A stretch of 64,000 bases of DNA from Cognatishimia sp. 1_MG-2023. GTDB taxonomy: Bacteria > Pseudomonadota > Alphaproteobacteria > Rhodobacterales > Rhodobacteraceae. Location of the stretch: assembly GCF_030548175.1 (NCBI RefSeq), contig NZ_JAUORX010000003.1:62001-126000 (forward strand). Reading direction: 5' to 3'. Positions 34,523 to 45,279 of the stretch are shown here, in pieces; the first letter of the stretch is position 1; each line of letters begins with the position of its first letter. The notes beneath the pieces were generated by a model, which did not search any database, was not told where the DNA came from, and was given only the letters and a program-made list of their open reading frames with translations. A program made the translations under genes and the position numbers.

Positions 34523-35938
34523 GTGACTGATCATTCTCTTGACCCGAAAGACTGGGATGCGTTTCGTGCCGAGGCGCAGGCGTTGTTGGATCATTGTATC
34601 GATCAGATGCAAAATGCGGGCGACCGCCCGTGGCAACATGTGCCCGATGGGCTCGAAGCGCGCTATGCGATTGGTCAGACGGCGGCACAGGGCGGCGATG
34701 TTATGGCGCGGTTGCGTGACGACGTGCTGCCGTATCACGCGGGCAATACGCATCCGAAATATTGGGGCTGGGTGCAGGGCACGGGTCTGACAACGGATGT
34801 GACGGCCGGAATGGTCACGGCGGTGATGAATTCCAACTGTGGGGGCCGCAATCATGGGGCTAACTACATGGAACGCGCGGTGATTGACTGGGCCCGTCAG
34901 CAGATGGGTATGCCCGACACAGCATCGGGCGTGTTGGTGACTGGCACGTCTCAGGCGACTGTGATTGGATTTTCCGCGGCGCGTATGCGGGCGTTGGGCG
35001 CGGATGTGCGTAAGGTCGGGCAGGGTGCTGTGCGCTTGACCTGCTATGCGGGGCAAGGCGTGCATAACGCGACACGCAAGGCGATTGAATTGCTGGGCAT
35101 CGGGTCTGACAACTTGCGGATGGTGCCGTTGATTGACGGCTGCATGGACATCGCGGCCTTGCGGGCCATGATTGCAGAGGATCGCGCGGCAGGCGCTGTG
35201 CCATTCTTGGTGGTTGGTACGGCGGGATCGGTTGATCTTGGGCTGTTTGATGATTTCAACGCCCTTGCGGATGTGGTCGCGGACGAGGGGCTTTGGTTGC
35301 ATGTGGACGGCGCATTTGGCGCGTGGACACGGTTGGCCGCGGAACCTTATCGCAGTTTGAGCGACGGTATTGGGCGCGCAGATTCGATTGCGTTGGATTT
35401 CCACAAGTGGATGTATGTCGGATACGATTGCGGGCTGGCTTTGCTGCGCAATGAGGATGAACATCGCGCGGCCTTTGCGGCGCGGCCAGCCTATTTGGAT
35501 GGTAAGGATCGGGGTGTGGCCAGCGGTGATCCGTGGTTCTGCGACTACGGGATTGATCTGTCACGCGGGAACCGGGCGCTGAAGGTTTGGATGGCATTGG
35601 AAACGCATGGCGCTGATGCTTTTGGCGATGCGATCACGTTTAACTGCACGTTGGCTAAGGTGATGGCCGATGAAGTGCGCGCACATGATCAGATGGTGTT
35701 GGGGCGCGATCCTGTGTCGAATGTCTGTGTGTTCTCGGCACGCGGTGATCTGGATGCGGCGGCGCAATCGGTGCTGAACAACCGGATTGCAGTGGAGTTG
35801 CAGGAAGGTGGCGAAGCGGTGTTTTCAACCACGATCATTGATGGGGTGGAAATGCTGCGGGCGGCGATTGTGAACCACCGATCAACCGAACAAGACGTGC
35901 GCGAGGCGGTGCGTGCCGTGGCGCGATTGGCCGGTTAA
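34523..35938 (+). CDS. PLP-dependent group II amino-acid decarboxylase
   Basis: 471 residues from GTG 34523, which is preferred because GGAGG lies seven bases upstream, inside a longer frame from ATG 34502. Group II decarboxylase features are THPKYWGWVQG, NSNCGGRNHGANYMER, VVGTAGSVDLGLFDD, WLHVDGAFGAW and the PLP lysine in ALDFHKWMYVGYDCG. Relatives decarboxylate aromatic amino acids, glutamate or aspartate; substrate cannot be assigned. It interlocks stops (TTAA) with the convergent DUF2461 gene. Confidence 0.85.
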   Translation: MTDHSLDPKDWDAFRAEAQALLDHCIDQMQNAGDRPWQHVPDGLEARYAIGQTAAQGGDVMARLRDDVLPYHAGNTHPKYWGWVQGTGLTTDVTAGMVTAVMNSNCGGRNHGANYMERAVIDWARQQMGMPDTASGVLVTGTSQATVIGFSAARMRALGADVRKVGQGAVRLTCYAGQGVHNATRKAIELLGIGSDNLRMVPLIDGCMDIAALRAMIAEDRAAGAVPFLVVGTAGSVDLGLFDDFNALADVVADEGLWLHVDGAFGAWTRLAAEPYRSLSDGIGRADSIALDFHKWMYVGYDCGLALLRNEDEHRAAFAARPAYLDGKDRGVASGDPWFCDYGIDLSRGNRALKVWMALETHGADAFGDAITFNCTLAKVMADEVRAHDQMVLGRDPVSNVCVFSARGDLDAAAQSVLNNRIAVELQEGGEAVFSTTIIDGVEMLRAAIVNHRSTEQDVREAVRAVARLAG

Positions 35939-36585
35939 GTCAGCGTTCTAAGTTGCTTTGTTAGGGGCGAGAGATCTTTGAAGGTCTCTTGCAGAGCTTG
36001 GGTCGGTGCGTCTAACGCCTCGGCATAGTCGCGCCATGCGGATAGGCTTTTGCGTTTCAGCAGCTCGCCGCGCGGGTGATCTTTGTCATAGGGGCTGGGA
36101 ACGCGTTTGAGTTCGGGGTCGGCTATGCGAAAGCCGTTGGATTTGAGCTGTTCAATCGTTTCAGCAAATTCCGGGCCATGGGGGCCGTCGATGGCGAGGC
36201 GCCATTGGGTGAGGGTGTCTTTTTCAAAGCCCATCAGGCCTGCGCCGATAGAGATGTAATCCAAGCCAATACCAAAGAACCAACCGATGGGCTGGCGGCC
36301 GCCTGTGTCTGTTGTCCAGAGCATGTGAAGGTGCTGGTGGTAGGGTGTTTTATCTTTGGAGAACCGCACATCGCGGTGGGGCCGGAAGAGTTTGGTTTTA
36401 ACAGGATGACCGGTGAGCTTGCCTAGGTCTGCGGCACCTTGTTCTAGCAGTAATTCTGCAGGGCGTTTCAGGTGGCTGTCATAGCGGGTCTTGTTGTCTA
36501 GGAACCACTCTCGACTATTGTTCTGCGCCAATTCGGAAAGAAAGGCGCGGGCATCTGGGATGAGGGTGGCAAAACTGTCGGACAT
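35935..36585 (-). CDS. DUF2461 (TIGR02453) family protein
   Basis: 216 residues. Diagnostic segments are ARAFLSELAQNNSREWFLDN, FRPHRDVRFSKDKTPYHQHL and FGIGLDYISIGAGL. The family is widespread, without a settled function. The ribosome-binding site GCAGGGAG precedes the ATG. It is cytoplasmic, with no membrane segment, and single-gene. Confidence 0.85.
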   Translation of the reverse strand: MSDSFATLIPDARAFLSELAQNNSREWFLDNKTRYDSHLKRPAELLLEQGAADLGKLTGHPVKTKLFRPHRDVRFSKDKTPYHQHLHMLWTTDTGGRQPIGWFFGIGLDYISIGAGLMGFEKDTLTQWRLAIDGPHGPEFAETIEQLKSNGFRIADPELKRVPSPYDKDHPRGELLKRKSLSAWRDYAEALDAPTQALQETFKDLSPLTKQLRTLT

Positions 36586-36737
36586 AGCAACTCCCTGCTT
36601 TGATTGTAGTTTTGACGGATGAATTACGATCGTCCAGTGGTTTTTTTGTCATGGTGTCAAAGTGAGATTGATTGACTGCTTATTAGTTAAGCAAATGCCG
36701 CTTGCGAGAGGCGTTTAAGGTGATAAGGATTTCACCT

Positions 36738-38108
36738 ATGGATCGCATTCAAATGACATATGGCGGGCACATGCGTGCCCTTTTCACACTTGGGCTGCCG
36801 TTGATCGGCGGGCATGTGGCGCAGTTTGCAGTTGGATTGACCGACACTATCATGTTGGGCTGGTATTCTGTGGACGCGTTGGCGGCTGTTGTGCTGGCTA
36901 CACAGTTGTTTTTCTTAGTCTTTATTCTGGGGTCTGGATTTGCCTTTGCGGTGATGCCGATGGTTGCCGAAGCTTTGGCAACCGAAGATGACACTGCCAT
37001 TCGTCGAACCACGCGGATGGGGCTGTGGCTGTCTGTTATCTATGCTTTGGTGTGTTTGCCGCTGTTCTGGTTTTCGCGGCCCGTGTTGGTGGCAGCGGGG
37101 CAGGATCCGATTCTGTCCGAGGCCGCGCAGGGGTATTTGCGCATTGCTGGTGTTGGGCTGATCCCTGCGCTGATTGTTATGGTGCTCAAGAGCTATCTTG
37201 CCGCCTTGGAGCACACGCGCGTGGTGTTTTGGATCACAATTGCGGCGGCTGTGATCAATGGATTTGTGAATTACGCCCTGATTTTCGGCAATTGGGGCGC
37301 GCCAGAACTGGGCATTCAGGGGGCAGCGATTGCTTCATTGTCGGTGCAGGTGGTGATGCTGATTGGCGCGGTGCTTTATGCTGTTTGGGCCTTGCCGCAA
37401 GATGATCTGTTTACCCGTATCTGGAAACCGGACTGGGAGGCCGCGCGGCGTGTCTTTATGCTGGGTGTGCCGATTGGGTTCACCACCTTGGCGGAGGTTG
37501 GCTTGTTTGCTGCAGGCACCCTGATGATGGGCTGGCTGGGTACTGTTCAACTGGCGGCGCATGGGATTGCGCTGAACCTCGCTGGGTTGATGTTTATGGT
37601 GCATCTTGGGTTAAGTAATGCGGCGACCGTCCGAGCGGGGAACGCTATGGGTCGGAAAGATGCCGAGCATTTGGCCAGGGGTGCGCGCACTGCGATTGCG
37701 ATGAGTATGGTTTATGCGGTGTTCTCGGTGATCATCTTTGTGACCCAATCCGAGTTTTTGGTGTCACTGTTTCTTGATCCAAATGACGCGAACTTTGATG
37801 CAATCTTAGCGGCGGGGGCCGTGTTGTTGATTGCGGCGGCGATGTTCCAATTTGTGGATGGATTGCAAGCCATGGCGCTGGGCGTGTTGCGCGGGATCAT
37901 GGATACACGCGGCCCGATGATCATGGCGGCGATTAGCTATTGGTTGGTTGGCGTGCCGTGCAGCTACTTTATGGGTTTTACACTTGGTTGGGGTGGACTT
38001 GGCGTGTGGTTCGGCCTGGGTCTTGGCTTGGCCGTGGCGGCGGTGCTGTTGTTGTGGCGATTTTGGCGCGGGAAATTGGGTGTGCTGCGCAAGAGCTTTG
38101 CGGGGTAG
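36738..38108 (+). CDS. MATE-family multidrug efflux pump (NorM-like)
   Basis: 456 residues from ATG 36738; AAGGA lies in the loop of a small stem (AGGTGA/TCACCT, 36718-36737). About twelve membrane segments are visible, beginning LFTLGLPLIGGHVAQFAVGL, then TDTIMLGWYSVDALAAVVLA. The LTDTIMLG and GFTTLAEVG segments fit the NorM branch, distinct from the DinF-like pump at 11786. It exports cationic drugs with Na+ or H+ coupling. It is a single-gene unit. Confidence 0.87.
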   Translation: MDRIQMTYGGHMRALFTLGLPLIGGHVAQFAVGLTDTIMLGWYSVDALAAVVLATQLFFLVFILGSGFAFAVMPMVAEALATEDDTAIRRTTRMGLWLSVIYALVCLPLFWFSRPVLVAAGQDPILSEAAQGYLRIAGVGLIPALIVMVLKSYLAALEHTRVVFWITIAAAVINGFVNYALIFGNWGAPELGIQGAAIASLSVQVVMLIGAVLYAVWALPQDDLFTRIWKPDWEAARRVFMLGVPIGFTTLAEVGLFAAGTLMMGWLGTVQLAAHGIALNLAGLMFMVHLGLSNAATVRAGNAMGRKDAEHLARGARTAIAMSMVYAVFSVIIFVTQSEFLVSLFLDPNDANFDAILAAGAVLLIAAAMFQFVDGLQAMALGVLRGIMDTRGPMIMAAISYWLVGVPCSYFMGFTLGWGGLGVWFGLGLGLAVAAVLLLWRFWRGKLGVLRKSFAG

Positions 38109-38205
38109 TTCCTGTGCGACTTTGGCACCGTTAGGATAAACATTTTTCTTCTTGCGCGATTTTAGTAGGTTCTGTTGGCACATCTAATCGCTGCGGAGCG
38201 GAGCT

Positions 38206-39009
38206 ATGTCGAAGAAGACCCTGACCTCTGAAATTACAAAGAAGAACCTTATCGCGTGGGACGAGGCGGCACCCATTCATGCGCGGCATAACATGACGTG
38301 GTTGCTGGAGGCGGTGAAAGCCCCGGATTTTACCTGTTTGGATGCGACAGAAATGGGCGTTTTGACCGAGCTGGATGTTGTCGGGAAAAATGTTGCGCAG
38401 ATGTGTTGTAACAATGGGCGCGAGTTGATTTCTGTCAAGAACATGGGGGCTGCGCGATGTGTTGGCTTTGATGGTGCGCAGGGCTTTGTTGATCAGGCCC
38501 GAGCACTGGCCGAGGCTGCGGGGCAGGACACAGAATTTGTCTGTTGCGATGCGTATGACATTCCAGCCCAGTACCAAGGGCAGTTTGATCTGGTCACAAT
38601 CACGATTGGTGTGTTGGGCTGGATGCCTGACTTGAACGCGTTCTTTGCCGAAACTGCCAAACTCCTGAAACCAGGTGGTGCCATCTTTATCTATGAGCAT
38701 CACCCGATTGTCGTGATGGTGGAGCCCGGCGCAGCCGACGCCCCGATTAAATGGGAGCTTTCCTATTTCCGCACTGATCCCTATGTGGATTCAAGCGGGT
38801 TGGATTACTACGGCGGCGAGACCTATGAGGCGACGCCGAACGCTTCGTTTAGCCACAAGATGTCTGACATCATTATGGCAGGCGTGCGTGCGGGGATGGC
38901 GGTGGAGCAGTTTGAAGAGCTACCGAACCACATTTCGCATATGTGGTGGAATGTCGAAGCCTCGGGCATTGGTTTGCCGATGAGTTATATTTTGGTGCTG
39001 CGGGGGTAG
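38206..39009 (+). CDS. Class I SAM-dependent methyltransferase
   Basis: 267 residues. Motif I appears as VAQMCCNNGRELISVKNMGA with unusual paired cysteines in place of the normal GxGxG, acidic residues follow in CVGFDGAQGFVDQARALAEA, and FDLVTITIGVLGW and LLKPGGAIFIYEHHP are motifs III-IV. The substrate is unknown. It follows the MATE gene on the same strand but 97 bases away, so co-transcription is uncertain. Confidence 0.8.
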   Translation: MSKKTLTSEITKKNLIAWDEAAPIHARHNMTWLLEAVKAPDFTCLDATEMGVLTELDVVGKNVAQMCCNNGRELISVKNMGAARCVGFDGAQGFVDQARALAEAAGQDTEFVCCDAYDIPAQYQGQFDLVTITIGVLGWMPDLNAFFAETAKLLKPGGAIFIYEHHPIVVMVEPGAADAPIKWELSYFRTDPYVDSSGLDYYGGETYEATPNASFSHKMSDIIMAGVRAGMAVEQFEELPNHISHMWWNVEASGIGLPMSYILVLRG

Positions 39010-39022
39010 GGTGCGTAACAGC

Positions 39023-39427
39023 TTAGTCGTCACCCAGCATCCGTTCTGCTTTTTTGCGGACCAGCACGGTTCGTAGGTCGTGCATTGCCATCAGCAGGGA
39101 ATCTGTGACCATCTCTAGCTGTTCATCCGTCGCTTGGCTTTGGGTCCAGTGGGCGGTGTGGTGGAGGTGGTCGATGGCGCGCAGGATGTCGTCCATTTGG
39201 CGCCAGTCGAGCGTTTCGCGGCGGTCGGCGATCCAGGTTTTGATCGCGGCTTTGTCTTCGTCCGTTAGTTTGCGGTCGCCATGCGCGCGGATTTCTCCGG
39301 TGCGCATGACGACGGTTGCAATCTGATCCATTTCGATCCGCCGGTGACGGTTGCCTGTATCCACGCGGAATACAGAGGCGCCGGTGTCGCGGGTGCGAAA
39401 GAAATATTCGGGCAGATCGACGGCCAT
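39023..39427 (-). CDS. Conserved protein of unknown function
   Basis: 134 residues, soluble. The N-terminal half (YFFRTRDTGASVFRVDTGNR, IATVVMRTGEIRAHGDR) looks beta-rich; the C-terminal half is helical (MDDILRAIDHLHHTAHWTQS, ending VRKKAERMLGDD). There is no recognised domain. It begins 16 bases after the aspC stop, so it is probably co-transcribed with aspC. AGAGGAAC precedes the ATG. Confidence 0.7.
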   Translation of the reverse strand: MAVDLPEYFFRTRDTGASVFRVDTGNRHRRIEMDQIATVVMRTGEIRAHGDRKLTDEDKAAIKTWIADRRETLDWRQMDDILRAIDHLHHTAHWTQSQATDEQLEMVTDSLLMAMHDLRTVLVRKKAERMLGDD

Positions 39428-39443
39428 TGGGTGTTCCTCTGTC

Positions 39444-41044
<1,601 letters not shown>

Positions 41045-41129
41045 CTTGCATTTTAGGCATTGCGCCTAATTTAACGGATTTTTCGCGTTTAGGGTGCAGT
41101 TTCCTTCTCAGATTGAGACGGAGACTGGT

Positions 41130-41627
41130 ATGAGCATACATCCTTCCTTGGGCCTAGCGACTGATCGCGGGTTTATGACCGGCTATCTAGACGCCCTTGC
41201 GCTTGTTGAACGGCTGCACCGGCTTCTGTTGGACGTTATCAAAGATGAGTTTGAACGCGTGGGCGTTCTGGAAATCAATGCGGTGCAGGCGCTGTTATTG
41301 TTTAATATTGGTGACAATGAGGTAACGGCAGGCGAACTAAAGTCGCGCGGTTATTATCAGGGCAGCAATGTCAGTTATAACCTGAAGAAACTGGTCGAGA
41401 CCGGCTATATGCATCACGAGCGATGCGCCATGGATCGGCGCTCTGTGCGTGTGCGGTTAACGGAAAAGGGACGTGGCATTCGGGACGTCGTGACCGACCT
41501 ATTTGAACGCCACGCCGAAGGGCTGCAAACCAAAGGCGTGATTGGGCCCGAAGGGCTGGAAGATATTACTTCTTCGTTAAAACGGATGGAGCGGTATTGG
41601 ACGGATCAAATCCGCTACATCTATTAG
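41130..41627 (+). CDS. MarR-type winged-helix regulator
   Basis: 165 residues from ATG 41130 (a 12-residue longer frame exists). The wing and recognition helix are NEVTAGELKSRGYYQGSNVS and YNLKKLVETGYMHHERCAMD, followed by RRSVRVRLTEKG. The layout recalls the alphaproteobacterial LdtR group (from memory, not checked). One Cys sits in the wing (ERCAMD), a position where some MarR proteins sense oxidants. No target gene is adjacent on either side. Confidence 0.75.
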   Translation: MSIHPSLGLATDRGFMTGYLDALALVERLHRLLLDVIKDEFERVGVLEINAVQALLLFNIGDNEVTAGELKSRGYYQGSNVSYNLKKLVETGYMHHERCAMDRRSVRVRLTEKGRGIRDVVTDLFERHAEGLQTKGVIGPEGLEDITSSLKRMERYWTDQIRYIY

Positions 41628-41635
41628 CGCTGGGC

Positions 41636-42064
41636 TTACCAGTGGCCTGTGTTTTCCATGCTGGCCCATGGTTCGGCTGGGGCAAGCGCATCGCCATCTT
41701 GCAGAAGCTCGATGGAAATGTTGTCAGGTGAACGCACAAAGGCCATGCGCCCGTCGCGGGGTGGTCGGTTGATGGTCACGCCATTGTCCATCAGGTGCTG
41801 ACACATGTCGTAGATGTTTTCGACGGAATAGGCCAAATGACCGAAATGCCGACCGTCGCTGGGCAAGGCATCATCGCCATCCCAGTTGTAAGTCAGCTCG
41901 ACCGGGCACTCTTCTTGGCCTTCGGGGGCCATAAAGATCAATGAAAAACGACCTGCCTCATTGTCCCAACGGCGGGTTTCTTTCAGACCCAAAAGTTCAA
42001 AAAAGGCCATGGATTTCTCAAGATCAGCAACGCGGACCATGGTGTGGAGATATTTGATTTTCAT
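41636..42064 (-). CDS. gloA: Lactoylglutathione lyase (glyoxalase I)
   Basis: 142 residues. Two VOC repeats are visible: KYLHTMVRVADLEKSMAFFE with GLKETRRWDNEAG, and GHLAYSVENIYDMCQHLMDN with FVRSPDNISIELLQ. The metal ligands are the His of LHTMV, the Glu of VELTYN, the His of GHLAYS and the Glu of IELLQ. It converts the methylglyoxal-glutathione adduct to S-lactoylglutathione. It is convergent with the MarR gene with only eight bases between them. Confidence 0.9.
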   Translation of the reverse strand: MKIKYLHTMVRVADLEKSMAFFELLGLKETRRWDNEAGRFSLIFMAPEGQEECPVELTYNWDGDDALPSDGRHFGHLAYSVENIYDMCQHLMDNGVTINRPPRDGRMAFVRSPDNISIELLQDGDALAPAEPWASMENTGHW

Positions 42065-42265
42065 GTGGAGGCTCCCTTTGAACGGCAGTTTAGTCGCCGA
42101 CTTAGCAAAGTCGAGAGGTTGATCATGCGTTTTGTAAGAAAGGGGGCAATGCCCGGCCTATCTAGTCGCGAGAAAAAATTGGTTAACAAGATGTAGCGCA
42201 ACGCCTGCGCTTCCGTTATCAGGAGAGTCACCTCTTTTACGACTGGACCTGATTAGGAGGCGGCG

Positions 42266-43099
42266 GTGAAACAGTATCATGAAGCCCTACAGACCATTCT
42301 GGACAATGGCGAGACAACGACGGATCGCACAGGCACTGGAACGACGTCTTATTTTGGCATGCAATGCCGCTATCCGCTGGCTGACGGATTTCCGTTGGTC
42401 ACAACCAAAAAACTGCATCTGAAATCCATCATCCACGAGCTGTTGTGGTTCCTGAGTGGCGACACCAATATTCGCTATCTGCAAGAAAATGGTGTGTCGA
42501 TCTGGAATGAATGGGCGGATGAGAACGGCGATTTGGGTCCGGTTTATGGCCACCAATGGCGTAAGTTCCCGGCGCTTGAGCCGGTGGATGCACCAGAGGG
42601 GCAAGAACAGCTTTACCGCAAAAAGACCGTGGATCAGATTTCGGATCTGGTTGAGATGATCAAGACCTCGCCCAATAGCCGACGGTTGATCGTGTCTGCC
42701 TGGAACCCGGCGGATGTGCCGGATATGGCCTTGCCGCCGTGTCACACGCTTTGGCAGGTTAAGATTTTGGGTGGGAAACTGCATCTGCAGCTATATCAAC
42801 GCTCTGCTGATATGTTCTTGGGCGTGCCTTTTAACATTGCATCCTATGCATTGTTGCAGGTGATGTTGGCCCATGTAACGGGCTACGAGCCGGGCGATTT
42901 CGTGCATACGATGGGGGATGCACATATCTATTCCAACCATATGGAACAGGTGCAAACGCAATTGTCGCGCACGCCAAAGGCGCTGCCGCAGTTGCGGATC
43001 AAGCGGCAGGTGAACTCAATTTTTGATTTCACTTATGATGACTTTGAAATTTTGAATTACAATCCAGAACCGGGCATCAAAGCGCCTGTGGCGGTATAA
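42266..43099 (+). CDS. thyA: Thymidylate synthase
   Basis: 277 residues from GTG 42266 with AGGAGG five bases upstream. All ThyA signatures are visible: [19 protein letters not shown], the active Cys159 in [30 protein letters not shown] and [16 protein letters not shown]. It makes dTMP from dUMP using methylene-tetrahydrofolate. folA follows three bases later, so product dihydrofolate and its reductase are made together. Confidence 0.97.
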   Translation: MKQYHEALQTILDNGETTTDRTGTGTTSYFGMQCRYPLADGFPLVTTKKLHLKSIIHELLWFLSGDTNIRYLQENGVSIWNEWADENGDLGPVYGHQWRKFPALEPVDAPEGQEQLYRKKTVDQISDLVEMIKTSPNSRRLIVSAWNPADVPDMALPPCHTLWQVKILGGKLHLQLYQRSADMFLGVPFNIASYALLQVMLAHVTGYEPGDFVHTMGDAHIYSNHMEQVQTQLSRTPKALPQLRIKRQVNSIFDFTYDDFEILNYNPEPGIKAPVAV

Positions 43100-43102
43100 G
43101 AT

Positions 43103-43585
43103 ATGATTACATTGATGGTAGCGCGTGCCCATGGCGGGGCAATCGGCAAAGACAACGACATCCCGTGGTATGCTCCTGAAGATTTAGCGGCATTTAAGCG
43201 TGAGACGCTTGGCGGGGCGATGATCATGGGGCGCAACACCTGGGACAGCCTGCCGTTTAAGCCGCTGAAAAATCGTTTGAATATTGTCGTTAGCTCGCAA
43301 TCTGGGCTGGGCGAGATTTGCGTGCCGTCGGTTGAGGCCGCAATAGAGGCTGCGCAAGAGGCCGGGTATCAACGGATTTATGGCATGGGTGGCTTTGGGA
43401 TTTACAAAGCCATGTTGCCGCTGGCTGATCGGTTGCTGATCACCGAGGTCGATCTGGATGTGCCGGATGCCGATACGTTTTTCCCAGAATTTTCGACGGA
43501 TGATTGGCGTCTGACCGGGACGCATGCGTTGCGCAAATCTGATCCGGGATGCGTGTTGCACGAATATTTACGGCGTCAGGCCTAA
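43103..43585 (+). CDS. folA: Dihydrofolate reductase
   Basis: 160 residues. DHFR features are LMVARAHGGAIGKDNDIPWY, DLAAFKRETLGGAMIMGRNT and the NADPH-binding IYGMGGFGIYKAML. The catalytic acid is the Asp of the PEDLAAFK segment. It regenerates tetrahydrofolate after the ThyA reaction. It is in an operon with thyA. Confidence 0.95.
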   Translation: MITLMVARAHGGAIGKDNDIPWYAPEDLAAFKRETLGGAMIMGRNTWDSLPFKPLKNRLNIVVSSQSGLGEICVPSVEAAIEAAQEAGYQRIYGMGGFGIYKAMLPLADRLLITEVDLDVPDADTFFPEFSTDDWRLTGTHALRKSDPGCVLHEYLRRQA

Positions 43586-43728
43586 AAACCGCATTGAAAA
43601 TGTCACGTTTGCCACCAAAGCGTATGGTTTCAGTGACAAAAATTGACTAGGCCACAAAATGTAGTAGTCTTGCGACGTAAGACCACCTGTATAAAAACGT
43701 GAGCAGTTCGAGAGAAAAGGTGTCACAC

Positions 43729-44079
43729 ATGTTTAAGAAAATGCTGATCGCCGCAGCTTTGGTATCCGTCGCAGCCCCCGCGCATGCGACCTGCGTCATC
43801 TTTCCTTGTAAGATCAAGGAAGATCCGATCATCGAATTTATCCCACAGATTCCGCCACAGACGCCAAACGGGTGCGCCTATCGCGCCTCTGCGTCACGCG
43901 ACAACATTTGCCCCGCTGGGCTGCAGCCTGTGCAAGCAGGTGGTATGATCAGCTGTGGTGTTCCTGTTGCTGGTGAGATTTGTAACCCGCCAGTTGTGAA
44001 GAGCGTGAAAAAGAAGAAAGTTCACCGCTCTCGGATCGTTTGCCCAGTTGGGGAAAAAGGGTGTTACACCACCAACTAA
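43729..44079 (+). CDS. Small secreted cysteine-rich protein of unknown function
   Basis: 116 residues from ATG 43729, which begins a signal peptide (MFKKMLIAAALVSVAAPAHA). The mature part contains eight cysteines in pairs of short motifs (TCVIFPCK, GCAYR, NICPAG, SCGVP, EICNPP, VCPVGEKGCYTTN), many followed by Pro. Disulfides in the periplasm are expected; copper or haem binding is possible but not shown. It is a single gene, convergent with a cold-shock gene. Confidence 0.75.
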   Translation: MFKKMLIAAALVSVAAPAHATCVIFPCKIKEDPIIEFIPQIPPQTPNGCAYRASASRDNICPAGLQPVQAGGMISCGVPVAGEICNPPVVKSVKKKKVHRSRIVCPVGEKGCYTTN

Positions 44080-44115
44080 GGCTGGTGGCGTGACTTAGGT
44101 TGTTCGAAATTGTGA

Positions 44116-44134
44116 GGGGCGTATGGTACGCCCC
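44116..44134. terminator. Stem-loop between convergent genes
   Basis: GGGGCGTA, a 3-base loop and TACGCCCC form a perfect 8-bp stem between the Cys-rich gene and csp. No T run follows on either strand, so termination is only suggested. Confidence 0.5.
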
Positions 44135-44142
44135 GCGCAGTC

Positions 44143-44349
44143 TTAAGTGAGTTTCAGATCGCCAGCCATTTGGCGACCGTCGCGGCCTTCGCTCAGTTCG
44201 AATTCTACCTTCTGATTGTCGGCCAAACCCGTCAATCCAGAACGCTCTACGGCTGAGATGTGAACAAAAACGTCTTTTCCACCATCATCAGGTGCAATAA
44301 AGCCGTAGCCTTTGGTTGTATTAAACCACTTTACGGTGCCAGTTGGCAT
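44143..44349 (-). CDS. cspA: Cold-shock domain protein
   Basis: 68 residues from ATG 44349 (GGAGA upstream); a longer open frame continues upstream but has no support. The RNA-binding motifs are TGTVKWFNTTKGYGFIAP (RNP-1) and KDVFVHISAVE (RNP-2). It acts as an RNA chaperone. About 200 bases of leader separate it from the divergent gene and contain a short CCGGTC/GACCGG stem (around 44390), which could be part of a thermosensitive 5' UTR. Confidence 0.92.
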   Translation of the reverse strand: MPTGTVKWFNTTKGYGFIAPDDGGKDVFVHISAVERSGLTGLADNQKVEFELSEGRDGRQMAGDLKLT

Positions 44350-44553
44350 ACCGTCTCTCCTTCTACTTCGATCAGTCTCCCCGGTCAGACCGGATGCAAC
44401 ACCTAATCCCCTGAGCCAGTTGGTTAATACCCATGGCGCATGAAGGCGCAAATGCCACGAACGGATGATTGCATGGAGAATGTAAAAAGCAAGCAAAACT
44501 GCTAGGAAAGTTTCAAACTTTGGGACAATTGCCACAAGGCACAAGAGGATATA

Positions 44554-44874
44554 ATGCGTTTATTTGGCTTAAAAAACTGTGATACCTGCCGTAAGGCATT
44601 GAAAGCATTGCAATCTGCAGAGCTGGTTGATGTGCGCGCCGATGGCGTTCCCGATGTCATAATGGCACAAGCGTTTGAGCAATTTGGCGACGCTTTGGTG
44701 AATAATCGCTCAACAACGTGGCGCCAATTAAGCGAAGAAGAGCGTAAAATAGCGCCTTTAGCGCTGTTGGCGCAGCACCCTACGCTGATGAAACGGCCCC
44801 TGATTGAGGCCGATGGCACCTTGTATTTGGGGTGGGGTAAGGATGTGCAGGCGGCCCTTGGCGTTGGGTCCTAG
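44554..44874 (+). CDS. ArsC-family reductase with CxxC (YffB/Spx-like)
   Basis: 106 residues. The thioredoxin-fold start reads RLFGLKNCDTCRKALKALQS with a CDTC active site, then NNRSTTWRQLSEEER and MKRPLIEADGTLYLGW. The CxxC separates it from the single-Cys ArsC at 13093. Members of this group are glutathione- or thioredoxin-dependent reductases of unknown substrate. It is divergent from csp. Confidence 0.8.
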   Translation: MRLFGLKNCDTCRKALKALQSAELVDVRADGVPDVIMAQAFEQFGDALVNNRSTTWRQLSEEERKIAPLALLAQHPTLMKRPLIEADGTLYLGWGKDVQAALGVGS

Positions 44875-44910
44875 GACCCTTATGTAGGGTAGCAACTACA
44901 GGAGATATCT

Positions 44911-45279
44911 ATGCGGAATGCAGCACTTGTACTTGGGATCATTGCCGGAATTGTCGGGATGATCGTTGGCTTTTTTGGCTGGGGGTACACCGCATTGATC
45001 GCGGAATATGGCGAACTGGACGGAATTGCCGAACAGGTCAATAATGTCGAGCTGGTACGGATCTCTGCGCTGGTGTCGCCTTTGTTGGCGATTGCCGGGG
45101 GCGCGATGGCGCGTGCACGTGCGTTATGGGGTGGGGTGTTATTGCTCGCCTCAGCGGCTGGAATGTATTTGGGATTTGGGTTCAACGTATTCACGATGTT
45201 CCCGATTGCCTTTGCGGGGCTCGCTGGTCTGCTGGCCGTAGCGGCGGGCAAACCAGACGAGCCTAAGGCGCATTTCTAA
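44911..45279 (+). CDS. Small integral membrane protein of unknown function
   Basis: 122 residues with about four hydrophobic segments (ALVLGIIAGIVGMIVGFFGW, LVSPLLAIAGGAMA, GGVLLLASAAGMYLGFG, FPIAFAGLAGLLAVAAG). There is no recognised family. It lies 36 bases after the ArsC-like gene and may be co-transcribed. Its TAA is directly abutted by the stop of the convergent doxX gene (TAATTA, zero gap). Confidence 0.7.
   Translation: MRNAALVLGIIAGIVGMIVGFFGWGYTALIAEYGELDGIAEQVNNVELVRISALVSPLLAIAGGAMARARALWGGVLLLASAAGMYLGFGFNVFTMFPIAFAGLAGLLAVAAGKPDEPKAHF

Noticed and set aside
34316-35464. 382-codon open frame antisense to the PLP decarboxylase
   Set aside because: Arg/His/Pro-rich composition typical of antisense frames; the decarboxylase carries the PLP lysine motif.
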